Positions 52,764 to 61,116 of a DNA stretch of 63,550 nt are shown in pieces (the stretch's first letter is position 1; every line of letters starts with the position of its first letter). Both the position numbers and the translations under genes were made by a program. The notes beneath the pieces were generated by a model. The model was not told the DNA's origin. It saw nothing but the letters and a program-made list of their open reading frames with translations, and made no database searches. Source of the DNA: Bdellovibrio sp. CG22_combo_CG10-13_8_21_14_all_39_27 (GTDB lineage Bacteria; Bdellovibrionota; Bacteriovoracia; Bacteriovoracales; Bacteriovoracaceae). Location of the stretch: the NCBI GenBank assembly GCA_002786715.1, contig PCTW01000038.1, forward strand, positions 124,492 to 188,041. Direction: 5' to 3'.

Positions 52764-54170
52764 ATGCCAGAACTAACTGATGCAGAACTTAAAAAAATTA
52801 TTGCCCGCAGAGATCCTCGGTTTGATGGCCGTTTCTATTTTGGAGTTAAAACAACTAAGATCTATTGTCGTCCAGTGTGTCCGGCAAAACCAAAGCCTGA
52901 AAACATTCTGATTTTTAAAAGTCATTCTGAGGCTGAGCAAAAAGGTTATCGACCTTGTAAACGGTGCAAGCCCGATCTCTTTCCGGGACAAAGAAGTATC
53001 GACTCTAAGTATATTCAAGTCGGATTGGCGTTGGAAATAATTGATGCAAGTGAAGACTTTTTAAGTGTTAGTGAAATTGCTCAGTCATTAAGAATAACAA
53101 CCCGACATTTAAGAAGATTATTTGAAGAGTATTTAGGGGCATCACCAATTGAAGTGATAAACTCGAATAGATTGCATCTCGCCAAGAAGTTTCTAACTGA
53201 GACTAAAAGATCGGTAACTGAAATCGCCTATGCTGTGGGATATAATTCGCTGCGAAGATTTAATGAATCCTTTAAAGAACTCTACAAAGTAACGCCTTCA
53301 CAATTAAGAAAAGAATACTCGCCAAGAGAGAGTTCTGTTGACTCGATTCAGTTAGAGATTTTGGTGAGAAAACCCTATGACTGGAATTACGTCATTCACC
53401 ACTTGGATAAACATCTCATTTATGGCTCAGAAATTATTACCAATGGAAAATATTTGCGATTTATTCCTTCTTCGAAAAACCAATGGGGAACAATTTTAGT
53501 TTGCTTTGATGAGCAAAAAAGTATTTTGTCTTTAGAATGTTCAAGGCTTTCTCTGTCAGAGATAAAGTCGCAGTTGCCTAAAATTAAAAAGCTATTTGAT
53601 GTCGACCATAATCCTAACAATATTCCATCATCTCGAAAAAACGATAAATCGATGAGAGTGCCTGGTTGCTATAATAGCTTTGAAATTGCAGTTTCAATCA
53701 TTATTGGTCAATTGATCACAACAAAACAGGCCAAAAAGAAAGTAGAAGAACTTGTGAAAAAGTTTGGAGAAAGGTCAACTGGCCCGACAAGTGAACATGA
53801 CATCATCTTCTTTCCATCTCCCGCCATTTTGGCCAATGCTGAACTTGAAGTTCTTGGATTGCCTAAAGTAAAGGCTAATGCCATTCGAATGTTATCTCAA
53901 CAAATCAATCAAAAGAAACTGGAATTATCTTATTTAAAAGATATTGAATCGACAAAGTTGAAGTTACTGGAAATCAAAGGAATTGGTCCCTGGACGACAG
54001 AGCTTATTGCCATGAGATGTCTTGGAGATATTAATGCTTTTCCTTCCTCAGATCTTTTTATTCGAAGGGCATTAAACGAGAACATGATTAATGAAGAAAA
54101 GTGGCAAGGTTTAAGAGCTTACTTATGTCATCTTGTCTGGAGAGATTTATATAAGGAATTATTAAAATGA
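52764..54170 (+). CDS. Bifunctional Ada regulator and AlkA 3-methyladenine DNA glycosylase
   Basis: 468 aa. Residues 1-75 are the Ada zinc-binding module with four cysteines (YCRPVCPAKP, RPCKRCKPD) that takes methyl groups from phosphotriesters. Then comes an AraC-type HTH (LSVSEIAQSLRITTRHLRRL, VTEIAYAVGYNSLRRFNESF). The C-terminal half is the AlkA N-domain plus HhH-GPD glycosylase (LEIKGIGPWTTELIAMRCLG, with AFPSSD carrying the catalytic Asp). The stop overlaps the ogt start (ATGA). This fusion both senses and repairs alkylation. No ribosome site is seen, so a leaderless start is likely. Confidence 0.93.
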   Translation: MPELTDAELKKIIARRDPRFDGRFYFGVKTTKIYCRPVCPAKPKPENILIFKSHSEAEQKGYRPCKRCKPDLFPGQRSIDSKYIQVGLALEIIDASEDFLSVSEIAQSLRITTRHLRRLFEEYLGASPIEVINSNRLHLAKKFLTETKRSVTEIAYAVGYNSLRRFNESFKELYKVTPSQLRKEYSPRESSVDSIQLEILVRKPYDWNYVIHHLDKHLIYGSEIITNGKYLRFIPSSKNQWGTILVCFDEQKSILSLECSRLSLSEIKSQLPKIKKLFDVDHNPNNIPSSRKNDKSMRVPGCYNSFEIAVSIIIGQLITTKQAKKKVEELVKKFGERSTGPTSEHDIIFFPSPAILANAELEVLGLPKVKANAIRMLSQQINQKKLELSYLKDIESTKLKLLEIKGIGPWTTELIAMRCLGDINAFPSSDLFIRRALNENMINEEKWQGLRAYLCHLVWRDLYKELLK

Positions 54171-54652
54171 ATGAAAGACAAATGAAATTTAAGACAAATT
54201 TTGGGTTTATCTATATCTGTGCCACTTCAGAGTTTGTAACAAAAGTATCGTGGCAAAAAGTAAGTGTAAAAATGGCCAGCGATAAAAGAGAGAAAAAACT
54301 CATCGAAATGGCTTCAACACAAATTTACGAATATCTGGATGGAAGGCGAAAGCAATTTGACCTTCCTCTTTCATATCAAGGGACGTCATTCCAAGAAGAA
54401 GTCTGGAGCAATCTTCTTAAAATACCGTACGGTCAAACTCAAAGCTACACAGAGTTAGCAGTTCAAATAGAAAGGCCACTTGCTGTTCGAGCGGTAGGAA
54501 CTGCAAATGGACAAAATCCTCTTTGCCTAATAATTCCCTGCCATCGAGTGATTGCAAAATCAGGTCAGCTATCAGGCTATATCGGCGGGGAGAAAATCAA
54601 AGAAAAACTTCTCGAATTAGAAAAAATGATGATGTCCGGTTTCCGCAAGTAA
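54167..54652 (+). CDS. ogt: Methylated-DNA--protein-cysteine methyltransferase
   Basis: 161 aa. The active-site motif IPCHRVIAKSGQLSGYIGG and the helix-turn-helix AVQIERPLAVRAVGTANGQNP are standard for O6-alkylguanine transferases, with a variable N-terminal domain. It is translationally coupled to ada-alkA, so both are part of the adaptive response. The last codons overlap the second copy of the putative operator. Confidence 0.94.
   Translation: MNERQMKFKTNFGFIYICATSEFVTKVSWQKVSVKMASDKREKKLIEMASTQIYEYLDGRRKQFDLPLSYQGTSFQEEVWSNLLKIPYGQTQSYTELAVQIERPLAVRAVGTANGQNPLCLIIPCHRVIAKSGQLSGYIGGEKIKEKLLELEKMMMSGFRK
54631..54650. promoter_or_regulatory. Candidate Ada/AraC operator, copy 2
   Basis: GATGTCCGGTTTCCGCAAGT has 17 of 20 bases in common with copy 1 and lies at the end of ogt, 43 bp before the SDR gene. 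This would put the SDR gene under the same regulator. Part of it is coding sequence, so chance similarity is not excluded. Confidence 0.4.
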
Positions 54653-54692
54653 CTACGTAAAAGATATTTTACTCTGTTGAAAAGGAGTTCTT

Positions 54693-55421
54693 ATGAATAT
54701 CGAAAATAAAGTAGTTTTTGTTACAGGAAGCAATAGAGGAATTGGAAGATCTTTAGTCGAGGCGGTTTTAGCGAAAGGAGCGAATAAAGTTTATGCTTCT
54801 TCACGAAATGCTTCGTCTCGAATTGGTTTTAACGATGAAAGAGTTGTTTACCTCAATTTAGATATAACAGAGCTAAATCAAATTAAAAAAGCTTCAGAGA
54901 TGGCTCAAGACACGCAAATTTTGATTAATAATGCAGGCATACTAAACCAAGGAAATATTCTAGAGGGAGACTTTGAGAATATTCACTCAAACATGAACGT
55001 CAATTTCTTCTCAACTATTAATATGATGAGAGAGTTTGTTCCAATATTAGAGAGAAATAAATCATCGGCCATTATTAACATCGTTTCAATTGCCGCATAT
55101 TCAAATTTTCCTTTTATTGCTGGATATTCTGCTTCGAAAGCGGCACTTTATTCGGCAACTCAGGCCGCGAGAATTGAGCTTAAAAAGAAAGGGATTCAAG
55201 TCTTTGCTGTTAATCCGGGAGCAATCGATACAGATATGAACAAAGGTTATGAAGGAGAAATGACTAGTTCCAAAGACGTCGCCTTGGCGATTTTGAATGA
55301 ACTGGCATTAGATGTTCCCGATATTATTCCAGACAAAGTAGGTAAAGCCATGTTTGAAGTATGGAAAGCAGACCCTGCTGGATTAGAAGCGATGGCTTCA
55401 AAAATGTATCATAAAGAATAA
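54693..55421 (+). CDS. SDR-family oxidoreductase
   Basis: 242 aa, classical short-chain dehydrogenase. Cofactor loop TGSNRGIGRSL, NNAG motif (INNAGIL), catalytic Ser in NIVSIAAYS and YSASKAAL (the YxxxK pair). VNPGAIDTDMN is the usual PG motif. The strongest ribosome site (AAGGAG) precedes the ATG. The substrate cannot be named. Its position after the alkylation operon and the operator copy suggest co-regulation. Confidence 0.92.
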   Translation: MNIENKVVFVTGSNRGIGRSLVEAVLAKGANKVYASSRNASSRIGFNDERVVYLNLDITELNQIKKASEMAQDTQILINNAGILNQGNILEGDFENIHSNMNVNFFSTINMMREFVPILERNKSSAIINIVSIAAYSNFPFIAGYSASKAALYSATQAARIELKKKGIQVFAVNPGAIDTDMNKGYEGEMTSSKDVALAILNELALDVPDIIPDKVGKAMFEVWKADPAGLEAMASKMYHKE

Positions 55422-55430
55422 GCTTGAATT

Positions 55431-55454
55431 TTATTTAACCATATGGTTAAATAA
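55431..55454. promoter_or_regulatory. Perfect 24-bp palindrome in the arsR-like promoter
   Basis: TTATTTAACC-ATAT-GGTTAAATAA is fully symmetric. A TTGAAT (55424) with a 17-bp spacer and TTAAAT (55447) forms a sigma-70-like promoter, and the palindrome covers the spacer and the -10. This is a typical ArsR autorepression operator. The ribosome site AAGGAA follows at once. Confidence 0.8.
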
Positions 55455-55458
55455 GGAA

Positions 55459-55833
55459 ATGGTAGCAACCGACTCGCTTTCACTTATTTTCTCGGCCTTA
55501 AGTGATCCTACTCGTAGAAGTATTCTCGGGAGGTTAGCTCATGGAGAGCTTTCTGTTACAGAGCTGGCAGGCCCTTATGAAATGAGTCTTCCGGCCATCA
55601 CAAAACATCTCAAAGTCCTCGAAAAAGCAAAGCTGATAACAAGAGGCAAGGAGGCGCAATGGCGTCCCTGTCAGCTTGAAGCTAAAAGTCTAAAGAAAGC
55701 CGACGATTGGATTTCTACCTATCGCAGTCATTGGGAAGAAAGTTTTGATCGGCTCGATGAATACTTAAAAACAATTCAGAAAGACGAAAATCAACCAGGA
55801 GAGAAAAGTGGCAAAAGCAAAAAAAGAAAATGA
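55459..55833 (+). CDS. ArsR-family transcriptional regulator
   Basis: 124 aa. Winged-helix pattern ALSDPTRRSILGRLAHGELS, VTELAGPYEMSLPAITKHLK and RGKEAQWRPCQLE. It has a single Cys in the wing, so it does not show the CxC metal site of ArsR proper and belongs with SdpR/YdfF-type regulators that pair with SRPBCC genes. Its stop overlaps the next gene by 26 nt. Autorepression via the 24-bp palindrome is expected. Confidence 0.9.
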   Translation: MVATDSLSLIFSALSDPTRRSILGRLAHGELSVTELAGPYEMSLPAITKHLKVLEKAKLITRGKEAQWRPCQLEAKSLKKADDWISTYRSHWEESFDRLDEYLKTIQKDENQPGEKSGKSKKRK

Positions 55834-56758
55834 GCTAAGATTAGTTCGCGTTTTTGATGCTCCGGCAAAACTCATTTGGGAAGTTTGGACTGATGAAAAA
55901 CATGTCGGTCATTGGTGGGGCCCGCGCGGATTTAGCATTACTACAAAAAGCAAAGATGTGAGGCCTGGAGGAAAATGGATCTATACTATGCATGGACCAG
56001 ACGGCGTCGATTATCCAAACATCACAACATATTACGAAGTCGAAAAATACTCAAAGCTTGTTTACGATCACGGTGCCAATGAAAACCAAGAGGCCTTATT
56101 CAGAGTGACTGTCACTTTTGAAGAATTCAAAGGTAAAACAGTAATGGATATGACCATGGCCTTGGCGACACCTGAAGCGGCTAAAGAAATTGCCAAATTT
56201 ATTAAAGCAGCTGGTGGCAACGCGACTTGGGATCGCCTTGGTGAATATCTCGAAGAACAACAAAAACAAAAAGATGTTTTCATCATCAATCGCTCATTTA
56301 AAACAGACCAAAAAACACTTTTTGAAATGTGGACAAATCCTGAGCATTTATCAAAGTGGATGGGACCAGCAGGTGCGACTATGGACTATATCAATGTCGC
56401 TATCAAAGAAGGTTCAAGTGCACATTATAAATTAACAACTCCAGATGGTGATTTTCACTTCGGTAAAATGGATTATAAAAAAATACGACCACATGAGTTT
56501 ATCCAGTACGTACAATCTTTTAGTGATGAAAAAGGCAATCTCGTCAAACCAGGCTTTGCTCCAACTTGGCCCGATCAAATGTTAACCACTGTCGTTTTCA
56601 CAGATGAAGGAGATGGTGAAACTCGTCTGGCTTTATCATGGGAAGTTTTTGGCGATGCTACAGAGATTGAGCGCAAAACATTCCACGATGCTAAAGCTGG
56701 CATGACTGGTGGTTGGAGCGGATCGTTCGATAAACTGGAATCTCTTTTAAAGAACTAA
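55808..56758 (+). CDS. Tandem SRPBCC/AHSA1-domain protein
   Basis: 316 aa from a GTG. Two AHSA1-like domains are fused: the first has LVRVFDAPAKLIWEVWTDEK, HWWGPRGFSI and GKWIYTMHGPDG; the second starts near 158 with INRSFKTDQKTLFEMWTNPE, KWMGPAGATM and HYKLTTPDGDFHFGKM. The double domain is longer than the usual 150-residue single-domain protein. These folds bind hydrophobic ligands. Coupled to ArsR by overlap; the ligand probably relieves repression. Confidence 0.88.
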   Translation: MAKAKKENELRLVRVFDAPAKLIWEVWTDEKHVGHWWGPRGFSITTKSKDVRPGGKWIYTMHGPDGVDYPNITTYYEVEKYSKLVYDHGANENQEALFRVTVTFEEFKGKTVMDMTMALATPEAAKEIAKFIKAAGGNATWDRLGEYLEEQQKQKDVFIINRSFKTDQKTLFEMWTNPEHLSKWMGPAGATMDYINVAIKEGSSAHYKLTTPDGDFHFGKMDYKKIRPHEFIQYVQSFSDEKGNLVKPGFAPTWPDQMLTTVVFTDEGDGETRLALSWEVFGDATEIERKTFHDAKAGMTGGWSGSFDKLESLLKN

Positions 56759-57340
56759 ATAGAAAACCGTCGTCAAAAGTAAGCTGGCCATAAAATAATT
56801 AAAGATTCTTAATTTTTTATGGCTGCTTAAAAATCTTCTAATTTGTTTTCCTAAGACCACCCAGGTGCTGACCGAAGGAAGATTAACAACTCCAAAAGCC
56901 AAGGCGACTTTCATCACTTCTTGAAATGTATTTGAAGGTGCGTACAGAGTGATCGCACTCAAGGCCATGGTCCATGCTTTGGGGTTGACCCATTGGAATA
57001 GTGCGGCCTGAATAAAAGTGAAAGGCTTACTCTGCCCAGTTGTTTCTGGCGATACAGGAGCTGCGACTGCAATTTTATAAGAGAGATAAATGAGATAGGT
57101 TATGCTCACTACTTTCAAGATTTTTTGAATGATGGGATAGATAGCAAACAACTGCATTAACCCAACTCCAACGAGACCAACCATCAACGCAAAACCGATA
57201 CTCACTCCCAACATATGAGGGAGTGATTTTTTGATTCCAAAATTAGTTCCAGAGCTCATCAACATAATGTTGTTAGGTCCTGGGGTGATGGATGAAACCA
57301 AAGCAAAGGCCAATAAAGCGAAAAGTGTTTCGTTGTTCAT
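56747..57340 (-). CDS. LysE-family amino-acid exporter
   Basis: 197 aa with about six helices. The signature is ALVSSITPGPNNIMLMSSGTNFG, and PHMLGVSIGFALMVGLVGVG matches the RhtB/LysE motif. It exports amino acids or similar metabolites from the inner membrane. It is divergent from the Lrp/AsnC regulator at 57414, a standard arrangement. Confidence 0.92.
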   Translation of the reverse strand: MNNETLFALLAFALVSSITPGPNNIMLMSSGTNFGIKKSLPHMLGVSIGFALMVGLVGVGLMQLFAIYPIIQKILKVVSITYLIYLSYKIAVAAPVSPETTGQSKPFTFIQAALFQWVNPKAWTMALSAITLYAPSNTFQEVMKVALAFGVVNLPSVSTWVVLGKQIRRFLSSHKKLRIFNYFMASLLLTTVFYLVL

Positions 57341-57376
57341 GTTTAGAATATAGCAGGGAATCGTTTTTTGGTTCTT

Positions 57377-57404
57377 GCTATTTTGAGCATGAAAATGCTA
57401 TTTT
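57377..57404. promoter_or_regulatory. Putative Lrp/AsnC operator between lysE and lrp genes
   Basis: Two GCTATTTT repeats at 57377 and 57397 lie 20 bp (about two helical turns) apart, with AGCAT-GAAA-ATGCT (57386-57399) as a dyad between them. The Lrp start codon is 10 nt further on. Confidence 0.5.
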
Positions 57405-57413
57405 ACGCAATAA

Positions 57414-57866
57414 ATGACTACAATAGACGAATTTGACGAAAGAATATTGCAAGAATTAAAAGCTAACGGCCGAATCAGTAATGCTGAGCTGGCAGGTCGA
57501 ATTGGCCTTTCTCCATCAGCTTGCTTGAGACGAGTGCAAGAACTCGAAAGATCAGGTGTCATCAAAGGCTACGGTGCCATTATCGACAACTCACTGTTGG
57601 GAATTGGCTTTACCGCCTACATCACAGTTGGACTCTCTGTTCACACCAAAAAATCTCAAAACGATTTTGAAAAGGCCATCGTCAAATCACCCGAAGTTCG
57701 CGAATGCCACAACGTCACAGGTTCATTTGAATACATCTTAAGAGTCGAAACTAAAGACTTGGCCTCTTACAAATTTTTCCACACAGACGTTCTCGGAACT
57801 TTGCCACAGGTCAATTCCATCTCAACTTATGTGGTGATGGAATCGGCAAAAGACGAGAGACAATAA
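57414..57866 (+). CDS. Lrp/AsnC-family transcriptional regulator
   Basis: 150 aa. N-terminal HTH ILQELKANGRISNAELAGRI and GLSPSACLRRVQELERSG, followed by the RAM ligand domain with ECHNVTGSFEYILRVETKDL. It probably senses an amino acid and controls the divergent LysE-type exporter. No ribosome site is clear upstream of the ATG. Confidence 0.92.
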   Translation: MTTIDEFDERILQELKANGRISNAELAGRIGLSPSACLRRVQELERSGVIKGYGAIIDNSLLGIGFTAYITVGLSVHTKKSQNDFEKAIVKSPEVRECHNVTGSFEYILRVETKDLASYKFFHTDVLGTLPQVNSISTYVVMESAKDERQ

Positions 57867-57905
57867 AAAGGAAAATGATTTAAGACATTTTAAGAAAACT
57901 CATTT

Positions 57906-57938
57906 TTAAGCGCTGTTTAATAAGGAGTGTGCTGGAAC
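57906..57938 (+). repeat. Left copy of a 33-bp imperfect inverted repeat
   Basis: TTAAGCGCTGTTTAA, 4 nt, GAGTGTGCTGGAAC. Read on the opposite strand, 62428-62460 has the same order and spacing (TTAAACAGTGCTTAA, 4 nt, GAGTGTGTTGGAAC), with 25/33 identity and 13/14 in the inner core. The outer 15-mers also match as a direct repeat (14/15). The pair may mark island ends. Confidence 0.5.
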
Positions 57939-58088
57939 TTTCGAGGGAGACTAAATGGATTATCAGACTCGTTAAATGGGGTCAAAGCTAGAACCAAAAC
58001 AGGTAAGGGCAAGTGGTGGGCTAGAGCAGTTCTCGAGATTTATAAAAGATACAAATTAGAGACCGAAAGCATTTCTAACAAACTGTGA
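57927..58088 (+). pseudogene. Possible C-terminal remnant of a serine recombinase
   Basis: A 53-codon frame starting GTG. The segment GLSDSLNGVKARTKTGKGKW followed by WARAVLEIYKRYKLE recalls the end of the recombinase domain of serine recombinases (LN-x-x-G-[IV]-x-[TA]-R-x-G-K-W-x2-x-[AS]-V-x2-I). No N-terminal catalytic domain is present upstream, so it would be a relic. Alternative: a short frame with chance similarity. Confidence 0.35.
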
Positions 58089-58325
58089 CATTGCTCACAG
58101 ATGACGCATTGCGGGGCCATTTTTATCATATTAATACCTGATATAATTAAGAGATCCTGAGATAAATTGAGACGACTGGTCACTACCCAATCGTCTCAAA
58201 TCGGGTCAATCAATCCAGAGGGCAAAGCCCAAGGACAAGGATTATTGACTAGCATGAGCCAATAATAATCCCTGCCCAGATTTTGGTCAAGCCCTCGCAA
58301 CGCTTTCCGTCAATATGGAAAGAGG
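58083..58325. other. Non-coding stretch with clustered inverted repeats
   Basis: Part of the 543-bp gene-poor interval 57867-58409. The dyads are CTGTGA/TCACAG (58083-58100), TTGAGACGA/TCGTCTCAA (58167-58199), GAGGGC/GCCCTC (58218-58296) enclosing GGATTATTG (58239) and CAATAATAATCC (58260), and CTTTCC/GGAAAG (58303-58322). No poly-T follows, so it is not a simple terminator. A structured RNA or a recombination site is possible. Nothing else was seen in the rest of the interval except the remnant and repeat listed separately. Confidence 0.4.
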
Positions 58326-58409
58326 GGGTGAGGTATGAGTGGTTAGCAGATTTCATTGATCAAAGTTGTATGTACTAACTAAAAAAACATTATTTCAAAG
58401 GAAGAAAAA

Positions 58410-58646
58410 ATGAGTAAACAAAAGAAAACCACTCATGTGGTACCAAACAAAAAAGATGGCGGCTGGGATATTAAACAAGGCGGAGGTCAAAGATCTTCTG
58501 GGAACTTTGACAGAAAGTCAGATGCTATCGATAGGGCAAGAGATATTAGTAAGAATCTTGGAAGTGAACTTTACATCCATAATAAAGATGGAAAAATTGG
58601 CTCTAAAGATAGTCATGGGAATGATCCTCACCCTCCTAAGGGTTAA
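58410..58646 (+). CDS. DUF2188-family small protein
   Basis: 78 aa. THVVPNKKDGGWDIKQGGGQ, FDRKSDAIDRARDI and ELYIHNKDGKI with GNDPHPPKG at the end match DUF2188, a short domain common on mobile elements and in accessory regions. AAAGGAAG precedes the ATG. A strong terminator follows 8 nt after the stop, so it is a single-gene transcript, with the helical-SH3 gene starting just behind the terminator. Confidence 0.85.
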   Translation: MSKQKKTTHVVPNKKDGGWDIKQGGGQRSSGNFDRKSDAIDRARDISKNLGSELYIHNKDGKIGSKDSHGNDPHPPKG

Positions 58647-58653
58647 CAAACTC

Positions 58654-58680
58654 AGGGGGAGGATTTCCTCCCCCTTTTTT
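58654..58680 (+). terminator. Rho-independent terminator
   Basis: AGGGGGAGGA pairs with TCCTCCCCCT (58666-58675) through a very tight TT loop (effectively AT/TT-rich), followed by TTTTT. It separates the DUF2188 gene from the next gene. Confidence 0.85.
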
Positions 58681-58693
58681 GAAGGAAAGAATG

Positions 58694-59614
58694 ATGACAA
58701 TAAGAGAGATGATTGAATCATTAAGTAAATCGAATCCCACGAATCAGTTTGCGGCCTTAAATAAAAATTTGAACGCATTTAATTCTGTTTTTGAGAAATC
58801 AGCTATTAATCAAATGGCAGAGGCAATGTCTAAGAGGAGTCTTGGTATTGAGTCATTGATAAATCAGTCCGCGCTAACGAATCTTAGCGTGGTCACAAAA
58901 GCTTTTGAAGCAAACAACTTAACTGGGTTGAGTAATACAATCAAAGTTATTTCTGAAATGAATAAGGCTATCGCACCAACTATGACTGCTTTGGCTCAAA
59001 TTCAATTAGCTTCAGCTAAGAGTATGATCCCAGTTATAAACGCAACTCGATCCATCTTGGTATCAAATGAGTTTCAGTCGACCATTCAAAGTATCGTGAA
59101 CTCAGATGTTACTAGAGGATTGGTTGCTTTTAACAGGTATGCTGAGAGTGTTAATTGGAGTGAGGATAAGTTAAGGCATTTATTTGAAGAGTATTACCAT
59201 GATGAAAATGAAGTACGTTCTGAACCTGAAAAGAATTTAGTTCAGACATTATTTGTCTTGTTAGCTTTTCTTACCGGACAAGATTTTTCAAATCTAATGG
59301 ATGAGAAGAAAAGAAAAATTTTCATTGCTCAGTTAATGTACTTAGCCGTAACTCTTTCTGGTACTCGAAATATTTGTAACCACTCTAGCTCTATCGTTAA
59401 TCAAGCTCAAATTGAAAGAATTGTATGTGTTGCCTCAAGAGGTTGTGTTATTAGAACTGGTCCAGGCTACGAATTTAAAAGAGTAAAGGTTGTACCTAAA
59501 GGCTTTGTTTCAAAAAAGCTTGAGCAACATGAAGAATGGACAAAAGTCGAATTTTATTCTTTAGAATCGGGTATCAGCGAAGGATGGATAAAAACCAGCC
59601 TTTTACGTTTGTAA
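58694..59614 (+). CDS. Helical protein with C-terminal SH3-like domain
   Basis: About 306 aa from ATG 58694 (AAGGA 7 nt upstream; an ATG at 58691 is also possible). The N-terminal 160 residues are Asn/Ser/Ala-rich amphipathic helices. The middle has a hydrophobic helix (KNLVQTLFVLLAFLTGQDF). The C-terminal ~65 residues (CVASRGCVIRTGPGYEFKRV, VVPKG, WTKVEFYSLESGISEGWIKT) form a bacterial SH3-like module that often binds cell-wall peptides. A role in wall targeting or toxicity is a guess. Confidence 0.6.
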   Translation: MTIREMIESLSKSNPTNQFAALNKNLNAFNSVFEKSAINQMAEAMSKRSLGIESLINQSALTNLSVVTKAFEANNLTGLSNTIKVISEMNKAIAPTMTALAQIQLASAKSMIPVINATRSILVSNEFQSTIQSIVNSDVTRGLVAFNRYAESVNWSEDKLRHLFEEYYHDENEVRSEPEKNLVQTLFVLLAFLTGQDFSNLMDEKKRKIFIAQLMYLAVTLSGTRNICNHSSSIVNQAQIERIVCVASRGCVIRTGPGYEFKRVKVVPKGFVSKKLEQHEEWTKVEFYSLESGISEGWIKTSLLRL

Positions 59615-59712
59615 AAATCAGTTCCGGAATTTCCTAGTTCTGGAATTTGAATATTTTTAAGTTCGCAATACCCAAAGTAAATAGTATTGGTTCGCATAGA
59701 CGAGGAGAGATT

Positions 59713-61116
59713 TTGTTTAAATATGATTCCTACGGCGGAAGTTACCGCCCAAACCATTTTATCATTACGATCGGAGCATCGAATAAAGTCTTAGAAGAAG
59801 GGCAGCCTGGCCTTGACCAACTTAATCGAAGCCAACTCTCTTTATTTGTGCATGAGTATTGGCATTACCTACAAAATATTTCTACTCCAGCGGGAGTCGA
59901 AGAAATCACCATTTATCAAGTACTATTGTCTTTGTTATGGAGGACACTTGAGATTGGAGAAACAGTAAAATCATCGAAGGAGTTTAGCGCTTCAGACATT
60001 GAAGAATATGAAAAGTGTATTGATTTGCTAAATATACTTCAAGGGGACAGATATCCTGCTGGCGTCACGAGAGATCAAAACAGGCAGATTAATTCTTTTA
60101 AAATCATAGATGTCGTTGAAGAACAGTCTGGCTATAAATTCCTGAAGCAAAGCCGCTCTGCTTTAAAATTATCTTTAGAGTATGAAAGCAAGAGCTTAGA
60201 TAAAACTCAAACTACTACGTTTAATTTTGGAAAGCATGCTTTATTTGAGGGGCTTGCCTACGAGATTGACAGGTCAGTGGAAAAGGGGGCGAGTATTGAT
60301 GGCGTAGGTGGAGAAGATAATGCTTTTTTATTTCCTTACCATGTAATGAGAGAGCTCGCTCTTTTCAAGTTTGACAATATTTCGCGAATAGAAATTCTAG
60401 CATTAGGAACTTTAGCCTTGCTATATCCCTCTCCTGGTGTCCATTATTGGAAACTGCTCCAAAGTTATCAAACCATCAGAAAATCAGGGTTTGATATTTC
60501 TTCTTCTTTAGAAAAGCTAATCTCTATATCTTTAGAGGAGAATGAAAATTATTTCAAAACTTTAATGATGGAACTAGAAGACATCTCTAAAATACACCAG
60601 CGAAGAGGTGTTACACAATATGCGTGGGAATATCTCATTTCAACCTTCAGAAAACTTCTATCAAGACGAAAAGATAATCCTTTATTTGACCTAGAGCCTT
60701 TTGCCAAAAATATGGCAGAAGATGAAAAATTGCATCGCCTTATGATGGAATACCAACCTTGCATTGTTCTACAAGAGAATTTTTCTGTTACAAACGATGA
60801 TATTCAAAAAGATTATTTGTTTTCCTTTTCAAACTTGAAAGTGGCTGGCTTTTCGCTCTCTGACATGATGGGAACATTACAGTGTCTACACCATTTCATG
60901 GAATCTCATCGAGGGAGCAAAATTTTTATGAAGACGGACGATATAAAAAGAACTTGCCCAATGTACTCATGCTGTAATTTACCAACAAGAAAAAATAACC
61001 CAAAAATCTGTAAACATACTCCCTGGAAAGCCTATCAGAGAAATCCTTCTGATACTTGCTGGTATGGATCGGCATTGGCTTCACTAGTGGGGGCGGTCGA
61101 AGTAAGTAAAAAATAA
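59713..61116 (+). CDS. Gluzincin-like HExxH protein
   Basis: About 467 aa from a TTG at 59713 with GGAG 5 nt upstream; a TTG at 59647 would add 22 residues. LFVHEYWHYLQNISTP gives HExxH, and about 120 residues later HALFEGLAYEIDRSVEK supplies a candidate third Glu ligand. There is no signal peptide. Cysteines near the C-terminus (RTCPMYSCCNLP, NPKICKHTPW, SDTCWYGS) might bind another metal. It is convergent with the two-gene unit on the minus strand. Peptidase activity is inferred from the motif pair. Confidence 0.55.
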   Translation: MFKYDSYGGSYRPNHFIITIGASNKVLEEGQPGLDQLNRSQLSLFVHEYWHYLQNISTPAGVEEITIYQVLLSLLWRTLEIGETVKSSKEFSASDIEEYEKCIDLLNILQGDRYPAGVTRDQNRQINSFKIIDVVEEQSGYKFLKQSRSALKLSLEYESKSLDKTQTTTFNFGKHALFEGLAYEIDRSVEKGASIDGVGGEDNAFLFPYHVMRELALFKFDNISRIEILALGTLALLYPSPGVHYWKLLQSYQTIRKSGFDISSSLEKLISISLEENENYFKTLMMELEDISKIHQRRGVTQYAWEYLISTFRKLLSRRKDNPLFDLEPFAKNMAEDEKLHRLMMEYQPCIVLQENFSVTNDDIQKDYLFSFSNLKVAGFSLSDMMGTLQCLHHFMESHRGSKIFMKTDDIKRTCPMYSCCNLPTRKNNPKICKHTPWKAYQRNPSDTCWYGSALASLVGAVEVSKK

